Assembly: GCF_000429605.1 (NCBI RefSeq)
Contig: NZ_KE386926.1
Location: 17,134-81,133, forward strand
DNA from: Azonexus hydrophilus DSM 23864
Lineage (GTDB): Bacteria; Pseudomonadota; Gammaproteobacteria; Burkholderiales; Rhodocyclaceae
DNA: 64,000 nucleotides
Reading direction: 5' to 3'
A model generated the notes under the pieces. The model made no database searches and was not told the origin of the DNA. It worked only from the letters and a program-made list of their open reading frames with translations. Position 1 is the first letter of the stretch. Each line of letters begins with the position of its first letter. Below, one piece after another: positions 58,585 to 64,000 of the stretch. The position numbers and the translations under genes were made by a program.

Positions 58585-59520
58585 TCAGCCGCCCCCCTGC
58601 CCCGGCGTTCCCGGTGCATGCTGTTTCCACACCCGGCGCAGGTCGCGCGCCGAGGCGAAGCCGGCGCCCTCGGCGGCGCGCTCGACGCTCTGCCCCTGGG
58701 CGATCAGCTGGCGCGCCAGCTCGACGCGCAAGCCGTGGCGGTAATCGAGCAGGCCGATCCCGGCCTCGTTGCGGAACAGCCGGCTGAGGTGACGCGGGCT
58801 GACATGCACCTGTGCAGCAATCTCGCTCACCGAGATATCCGCCGCCGGGTCGCGGGCGATCAGGTCCTGCGCCTTGTGCACCGCCGGGTGCAGGTGGTTG
58901 CGATGGGCCAGCCAGGGCGACAGCTGCGGGTCGGCGCCGGTGCGCCGCAGGTAGATCACCATCCGCCGCGCCACCTGCGTCGCCAGCAAGCCGCCGGCAA
59001 AGCGTTCGACGATGGCCAGCGCCAGGTCCACGCCGCCGGCGATGCCGGCCGAGGTGAACACCGATCCGTCCTCGACGAACATCCGGTTTTCCAGCACCTG
59101 CGCCTGCGGCGCCCAGTCGCGCAGCATGGCGATCAGCGCGTGGTGCGTCGTGCACCGGTGGCCGTCGAGCAGGCCGGCGCGCGCCGCCAGCAGCGAGCCC
59201 GAGCAGATGCAGGCGAGCCGGTGGCGGGCCGGGTCGAACTGCGCGTGCAGCCAGTCGATGATCGCCAGCGCCGCCGGCGTCGCGTAATCGCGCGGCTCGT
59301 CCTCGGTGCCGAGCAGGAAAACCAGGGTGTCGTCGGCCAGCGTCTGCGGCAACGGATCGACACGATTGATCACGCCCAGCGAATTGACGCACTCGGCCTG
59401 CGGCCCGGCCACGCACAGGCGGAACGGCGCGCCGGCCTGCGCCGCCATGTGGATGACCTCGGCCGGCCCGGCGAAATCGAAGGCCGTGTGTTGCGGATGC
59501 AGGATGAACAGCATGTCCAT
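58585..59520 (-). CDS. GlxA-family AraC regulator (DJ-1/PfpI-like sensor)
   Basis: 311 residues. N-terminal DJ-1/PfpI-like domain (about 1-180) with the nucleophile-elbow ICSGSLLAARAGLLDG, followed by a TTHH segment. C-terminal AraC HTH pair (ISVSEIAAQVHVSPRHLSRL; SVERAAEGAGFASARDLRRV). Such regulators control catabolic genes, often for amines or quaternary ammonium compounds; the target here is unknown. Confidence 0.9.
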   Translation of the reverse strand: MDMLFILHPQHTAFDFAGPAEVIHMAAQAGAPFRLCVAGPQAECVNSLGVINRVDPLPQTLADDTLVFLLGTEDEPRDYATPAALAIIDWLHAQFDPARHRLACICSGSLLAARAGLLDGHRCTTHHALIAMLRDWAPQAQVLENRMFVEDGSVFTSAGIAGGVDLALAIVERFAGGLLATQVARRMVIYLRRTGADPQLSPWLAHRNHLHPAVHKAQDLIARDPAADISVSEIAAQVHVSPRHLSRLFRNEAGIGLLDYRHGLRVELARQLIAQGQSVERAAEGAGFASARDLRRVWKQHAPGTPGQGGG

Positions 59521-59533
59521 GGAAAACTCCCGA

Positions 59534-59884
59534 TCAGGCCGGACGCAGCAAACCCGGCGCGTCCGCCGCGCCAGTGTCGCACGAAGCACCGCCCGGCAGC
59601 TCGGCGACCCAGCCGAGGCGACGCAATTCGGCCACCAGCCCGGCAGCGCCGACGCCAGCCACGATCACCCGCGACGCCCGCCGCCGCCACAACCAGAAGT
59701 GCAGCGCCAGCGGCACGCCGGCCCCGGCGAAGCGCCGCTCGACCGGCACCGGCCAGCCCTCGGCAGCCCCCAGCGCCACCGCCGCCGCGCCCTGCCACCA
59801 GCGCGCGAACAACCTCCGCGACAGCGGCGAATCGGCATCGAGCCCGGCCGGCGGCGGCAACAACAACAGGACTTCGCGCTCCAT
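59534..59884 (-). CDS. Small hypothetical protein upstream of the GlxA gene
   Basis: 116 residues, Ala/Leu/Arg-rich, no domain recognised. Plausible because it is 13 bases upstream of the regulator in the same direction. The compositional bias means it could still be spurious. Confidence 0.4.
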   Translation of the reverse strand: MEREVLLLLPPPAGLDADSPLSRRLFARWWQGAAAVALGAAEGWPVPVERRFAGAGVPLALHFWLWRRRASRVIVAGVGAAGLVAELRRLGWVAELPGGASCDTGAADAPGLLRPA

Positions 59885-60083
59885 GATCGTCTCCCGTGAC
59901 GGTTTCCCTGGAGACGAAGCTTAGGCGGGCAGCAGAACCGGCGACAGACCGGAACGGGACCGGAAGCGGACGGAATCGGACATGTTTTTTGCTAAAGGTT
60001 GGCCAAAAACAACGCAAAATGACAAATAGCTTCCCTGCAGGCAAAATACCAAGGCTGCTAGCCGTCTAATGAGAGAGACCTGA

Positions 60084-60689
60084 GTGACCACTCTCGCGGC
60101 CGAGCCGGGTCACGCATCCCCAGCTTGTAGCTCGACAACGACTGGAATCGCCTTGATCATCCGCTACGCCAACAGCCTGTTTAAAACTGCGGCAAGCTTG
60201 CCGTTCACGCTCTTTTCAGTCATCAACCTATTCCCGCTTGGTACTGCGACAGCGGAAGGCTGGTTCGCCTTTCTGACCATGCTGATGATTACGCTCGTCT
60301 GCGCATTTACGGAGTTCCGTGATCGGGCAACCTATCTGGAAATCCAGTCCCGAGCCGGAAAGCTCATCCTGACTCGCCCGTATTTTCTGCTGTTCAAACG
60401 GAAATACTTGTTCAAAATCGAAGAGTTTTCATCAGTACGTTCTTACATCGTCACAGGTCCGGGAAAAACAAGAAACCTGGTCGAACTCGTTACCAGCCAC
60501 GGAGGCGAGGCGCTTCCCGTAGCCGAGTTCCCCTGCCAATGGTCCACGCCATCGAAATTTGACGAATCTGCCGCTGCGAAAAACTTGCGCCGAGCCATCG
60601 CTCAAGAACTGAAGATTGAGGATGCAGGCTTCCTCGGCGCACGCTGGCAGGGTGCGTATCTTTCTCCAAGAACCAGACACATCGACTAA
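60084..60689 (+). CDS. Orphan membrane protein of lower GC
   Basis: 201 residues from a GTG start; a TTG near 60153 would give a shorter form. Two membrane helices (about 32-55, 58-78), then a basic cytoplasmic beta-rich region (TRPYFLLFKRKYLFKIEEFS). No family recognised. GC content and codon use differ from the neighbours, suggesting recent acquisition. The preceding 200 bases hold nothing I can identify. Confidence 0.6.
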   Translation: MTTLAAEPGHASPACSSTTTGIALIIRYANSLFKTAASLPFTLFSVINLFPLGTATAEGWFAFLTMLMITLVCAFTEFRDRATYLEIQSRAGKLILTRPYFLLFKRKYLFKIEEFSSVRSYIVTGPGKTRNLVELVTSHGGEALPVAEFPCQWSTPSKFDESAAAKNLRRAIAQELKIEDAGFLGARWQGAYLSPRTRHID

Positions 60690-60716
60690 ATCTCGCGGAG
60701 TAACCCCAAAAAATTT

Positions 60717-62060
60717 TCAGCAGCCCAGTGCCCGTTCCAGCAACACCGCCACATGCACCGCCTGGCGCCCGCTGCCGTCCTTGATCTGGTGCCGGCAGGA
60801 AAAGCCGTCGGCAACGATCACGGTATCGGCGCTGGCGGCGCGCACCGCAGGCAGTAGCGCGAGTTCGCCCATCCGTACCGAAGCATCGTGGTGTTCGGCT
60901 TCCAGGCCGAAGCTGCCGGACATGCCGCAGCAACTGGCGTCGATGATCTCGAACTCGAATTCCGGAATCCAGCCGAGCACCTTCTTCACCGACTTCATCG
61001 CGCCGAAGGCCTTCTGGTGGCAGTGGCCATGCACCAGCGCGCGGCCGCCGGGGATGGGCTTGAGGTCGAGCTTCAAGCCCTTGTTGCCTTCGCGCATCAG
61101 GAATTCCTCGAACAGGAAGGCCTGTTTCGAGAGCTGGCCGACCTCGGGGCCGAGTCCGAGGCTGTAGAACTCGTCACGCAGCGCCAGCAGGCAGGAGGGT
61201 TCAAGGCCGACGATGGGCGTGCCGGCGGTCAGCGCCGGGGCGAGCGCGGCCATCACCCGGCGCGCTTCGACTTTGGCTTCCTCGACCATGCCTTGCGACA
61301 GGTAGGTTCGGCCGCAGCACAGCGGGCGCTCGGGTTCACCGTCGGTTTTTTCCGGTTCGAGCACCTCGACCGCGTAACCGCCGGCGCGCAGCACTTTCAA
61401 CGCGGCGGCGGCGATTTCGGGCGTGTAGTAGTGGGTGAAGGTGTCGACGAAGAGCACGACCTTGCCGCGTTCACCGGTCGTTGGCGCGGCGTCGCCCTGG
61501 AAGCCGGCGCCGACGATCTGCGGGATCGGCCGCCGGGCCGAGATGCCGAGCCAGCGCTCGGCGAGCTTCGCTACCCAGGGCGAATTGTTGCGCAGCCGTA
61601 CCAGCGCCTGCAGCGTCGGCCGCCACTCATGCAGCCAGCGCGGCAGCGCGCCGAACAGCCGGGCCCGGCGCGGCACGCCCTGGCGTTCGTTCTTCTGCGC
61701 CAGGTATTCGGTCTTGATCAGCGTCATGTCGACCGCGCTCGGACATTCCTTCTTGCAGCCCTTGCACGACACGCAGAGGTCCATCGCGACGGCGAGGTCG
61801 GGGTGGGCGAAGGGATCGTCGCCGAGCTCACCGTTGAGCGCCGCCTTGAACGCCTTGACCCGGGCGCCGGTCGAATGCGCCGGGTCGTGCGTGATGCGGT
61901 AACTCGGGCACATCACGCCCTTGCCGTCGCGCTGGCACTGGTGGTTGTTCATGCACACCGCCACCGCCTTGGCGTAGTTGCCGCCGGTGGCGGGAATGCC
62001 GGCGTAGGCGTCGCCGACGCCATAGGTGTCGTAGGCCGACCAGTCGAGATGGGTTTTCAT
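60717..62060 (-). CDS. Fe-S oxidoreductase subunit with CCG domains (GlpC/GlcF-like)
   Basis: 447 residues. N-terminal ferredoxin-like motifs (CMNNHQCQRDGKGVMCPSYR; CVSCKGCKKECPSAVD) and two C-terminal CCG repeats (PLCCGRTYLSQGM; DASCCGMSGSFGLE). It matches the C-terminal half of fused FAD-linked D-lactate/glycolate dehydrogenases, but no FAD subunit gene is adjacent in this window, so substrate cannot be named. Confidence 0.85.
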   Translation of the reverse strand: MKTHLDWSAYDTYGVGDAYAGIPATGGNYAKAVAVCMNNHQCQRDGKGVMCPSYRITHDPAHSTGARVKAFKAALNGELGDDPFAHPDLAVAMDLCVSCKGCKKECPSAVDMTLIKTEYLAQKNERQGVPRRARLFGALPRWLHEWRPTLQALVRLRNNSPWVAKLAERWLGISARRPIPQIVGAGFQGDAAPTTGERGKVVLFVDTFTHYYTPEIAAAALKVLRAGGYAVEVLEPEKTDGEPERPLCCGRTYLSQGMVEEAKVEARRVMAALAPALTAGTPIVGLEPSCLLALRDEFYSLGLGPEVGQLSKQAFLFEEFLMREGNKGLKLDLKPIPGGRALVHGHCHQKAFGAMKSVKKVLGWIPEFEFEIIDASCCGMSGSFGLEAEHHDASVRMGELALLPAVRAASADTVIVADGFSCRHQIKDGSGRQAVHVAVLLERALGC

Positions 62061-62186
62061 GCCAGTCAGGCAAGCAAAACCAGCGCCACAACAAATAGCT
62101 GTAAAATCAAGGAACTACCAGCCACCACCTCTGTTGCATTCCTGACAATGCAGAAATCGCGATGCCCTTGGACGTCGCCCCGCTAC

Positions 62187-62912
62187 TCAGGCCGGCCACA
62201 AGCCCAGGTCGACCATCTGCCGGGTGGCTTCCGGCGCCCAGCCGCGATTGGCGGCCGGGCTGGCCGGGCTGGGGTGGAGGATGCGACCGAAGCGGACCGG
62301 CAGACCGGCCAGGGCGATGGTGGCGCGCTTCTCGGCCCAGGCACCGACGCCGATCACCCATTCCGCCTGTAGCGCCTCGACCATGCGCCGCAGGTGGGCG
62401 TCGCAGGCAGCCTGCAACGGCCCGGCTTCGGCGGCAGGCAGTTTGTCCGGGGTCAGGTTGCGGCCTTCGTCGAAGAAGACCAGCGGGCAATAATTGGCGA
62501 CGAAATGCTCGGCAAAGAAGGCTTCCGGGGTGCCGAAGCGTTCGCGGAACAGGCCCCACAGGCGCTGCCCGCTGACTTCGCCGCGCTTGCAGGCAAAGCC
62601 GTCCACCGGCTTCTTGGGATTTTCCAGCGCCGGCTTGCCAACCGCGCCGGACAGGCCGAGCCAGTCACGCACTGCGGCGATCTCGCCAAACGGCACGCCG
62701 GTCTGGGCCATGCCGAACGGGCCGGGATTCATGCCAAGGAAGACGATCCGCTTCTTGTTGCTGCCAAAACGCTCCAGGTAGGCGCGATGCACCGTCCAGG
62801 CGTAGTCGAGCGGGTTATAGACATGGCTGACCGGCGCAGCGAAGCGCATCGCATCGACTTCGCGGGAAAGGGTCTGGGCTGCCTCAACGAGGCGGGAGGC
62901 AATGGCAGTCAT
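62187..62912 (-). CDS. SMUG-type single-strand-selective uracil-DNA glycosylase
   Basis: 241 residues. Removes uracil from DNA. Motif 1 VFLGMNPGPFGMAQTGVPFG is characteristic of the SMUG family (SMUG2 in bacteria); motif 2 appears as HPSPASPAAN. The ATG at 62912 follows the only reasonable start; longer frames overlap the divergent regulator's promoter region. Confidence 0.88.
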   Translation of the reverse strand: MTAIASRLVEAAQTLSREVDAMRFAAPVSHVYNPLDYAWTVHRAYLERFGSNKKRIVFLGMNPGPFGMAQTGVPFGEIAAVRDWLGLSGAVGKPALENPKKPVDGFACKRGEVSGQRLWGLFRERFGTPEAFFAEHFVANYCPLVFFDEGRNLTPDKLPAAEAGPLQAACDAHLRRMVEALQAEWVIGVGAWAEKRATIALAGLPVRFGRILHPSPASPAANRGWAPEATRQMVDLGLWPA

Positions 62913-62996
62913 CGGCGGAAGGGGTAACGGTGAAAGGCCGGGATTATCCCAGATATCCAGCCGATGGCCGGCGGACGGACCTGATAACATCCGGCC

Positions 62997-64000
62997 ATGA
63001 GCCGCTACCGGGAACTCGCTGCGCACACCGAAAAGCTGATCGCCGACGGCCTGCTTCGTCCGGGCGAGCGCCTGCCCTCGGTCCGCAGCGCCTGCCGCAG
63101 CCATGGCGTCAGTCCGATCACGGTGACCCAGGCCTACTACCTGCTGGAGAGTCGCGGGCTGATCGAAGCGCGGCCGAAGTCGGGCTATTTCGTTCGCGCC
63201 CGGCTGGGCCAGCGCCTGGCCGAGCCGGCGATGAGCCACCCGGTCGGCGGCTCGACGCAACTTCAGGTCAGCGATTTCATTTTCCAGATCCTGGACAGCG
63301 TGCGCGATCCGGCGGTGGTTCCGCTCGGTTCGAGCTTTCCCGACCCACGACTGTTTCCGCTCGACAAGCTGGGGCGTCATCTGGCCAATGCTGCCCGCCG
63401 CTTCGATCCGCTGGCCAGCCTCAGCGACCTGCCGCCGGGCAACGAGGAGCTGCGCCGGCAGTTGGCGCTGCGCTACCTGGCGCTCGGCGCCGACGTCTCG
63501 CCGCAGGAGATCGTCATCACTTCGGGCGCCATGGAAGGGCTCAATCTCTGCCTGCAGGCGGTCACCCGGCCCGGCGACCTGATCGCCGTCGAATCGCCGA
63601 CGTTCTACGCCGGCCTGCAGGCGAGCGAACGGCTCGGGCTCAAGGTCATCGAGATTCCCAGCCACCCCCGCGCCGGGGTCAGCCTACCAGCGCTGGCCGA
63701 GGCCTTGCGCCGGCATCCGGTCAAGGCCTGCCTGTTCATGCTCAATTTCGCCAACCCCACGGGCAGCCGGGTCGCCGACGAACACAAGCTGGAACTGCTG
63801 GAACTGCTCGGGTGCCACGAGGTGCCACTGATCGAGGACGATGTTTACGGCGAACTGCATTTCGGCCCGCAAGCGCCGCTGTGCAGCAAGGCTGCCGACC
63901 GGCGCGGGCTGGTCATGCATGTCTGTTCGTTCGCCAAGAGCCTGGCGCCGGGATACCGGATCGGCTGGGTCGCTGCCGGCCGTCACGCGCGCAGCATCCA
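62997..64000 (+). CDS. MocR-type GntR/aminotransferase regulator, truncated by right edge
   Basis: 334 residues visible. N-terminal GntR winged helix (LIADGLLRPGERLPSVRSAC; HGVSPITVTQAYYLLESRGL) fused to a type-I aminotransferase-like domain (SGAMEGLNLCLQAV; FMLNFANPTGSRV; IEDDVYGELHF; SFAKSLAPGYRIGW with the PLP lysine). The C-terminus is outside the window. Confidence 0.92.
   Translation, partial: MSRYRELAAHTEKLIADGLLRPGERLPSVRSACRSHGVSPITVTQAYYLLESRGLIEARPKSGYFVRARLGQRLAEPAMSHPVGGSTQLQVSDFIFQILDSVRDPAVVPLGSSFPDPRLFPLDKLGRHLANAARRFDPLASLSDLPPGNEELRRQLALRYLALGADVSPQEIVITSGAMEGLNLCLQAVTRPGDLIAVESPTFYAGLQASERLGLKVIEIPSHPRAGVSLPALAEALRRHPVKACLFMLNFANPTGSRVADEHKLELLELLGCHEVPLIEDDVYGELHFGPQAPLCSKAADRRGLVMHVCSFAKSLAPGYRIGWVAAGRHARSI

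Overview
The window is high-GC bacterial chromosome that reads like a facultative, nitrogen-fixing betaproteobacterium of the Rhodocyclales (Dechloromonas/Azonexus/Azospira-like). Gene content points there: a DUF4212 plus sodium:solute symporter pair, paired cyanophycin synthetases with a linked ABC transporter and DUF1854 protein, and a nif-rnf block with NifL-NifA control. This placement is inferred from gene content and organisation, not from a phylogenetic marker.

Layout. 1-11.5 kb (minus strand): a two-partner secretion locus, with a very large repeat-rich haemagglutinin-type exoprotein (its C-terminus lies beyond the left edge) and its outer-membrane transporter. 11.8-14.4 kb (plus): acetate-type symporter operon and a small membrane protein. 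14.4-16 kb (minus): ubiC, a DUF192 protein and a pseudouridine synthase. 16-25 kb (plus): cyanophycin cluster (ABC protein, DUF1854, short CphA, full CphA), then cobA, a Rap1a-like secreted protein and tRNA-Leu(CAA). A broken integrase remnant and a HigBA toxin-antitoxin pair sit beside the tRNA. 26-34 kb: a CNNM/HlyC-type membrane protein, a UPF0114 protein, and queA-tgt-yajC-secD-secF.

34-58 kb is a nitrogen-fixation accessory island. On the minus strand lie iscA-nifU-nifS; nifN-nifX-rseC-DUF269-DUF683 plus two unknown genes; nifE; a helix-hairpin-helix fusion protein; and rnfABCDGEH. On the plus strand lie nifL-nifA, then a 2Fe-2S ferredoxin, nifZ, nifF and a small unknown gene. nifHDK and nifB are not in the window. 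I found six NifA-type upstream sites (TGT-N10-ACA, mostly an extended TGTCG...CGACA palindrome). Five are paired with GG-N10-GC sigma-54 promoters, so the transcription units can be read from sequence: iscAUS, nifN operon, nifE, rnf, and ferredoxin-nifZ-nifF. nifL has a weaker sigma-54 candidate sharing the rnf site. nifE and nifN, normally adjacent, are separated by about 4.5 kb carrying a LysR regulator, a DUF6671 protein, bioD and ccoG, and each keeps its own NifA/sigma-54 promoter.

58-64 kb holds ordinary genes: a membrane protein, a GlxA/AraC regulator, two orphan ORFs, an Fe-S (CCG-domain) oxidoreductase subunit, a SMUG-type uracil-DNA glycosylase and a MocR-type regulator cut by the right edge.

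How it fits together: Rnf and flavodoxin/ferredoxin supply low-potential electrons to nitrogenase. NifUS/IscA and NifENX build its clusters. NifL-NifA senses redox and fixed nitrogen and fires sigma-54 promoters. The cyanophycin genes about 10 kb away could store the fixed nitrogen.
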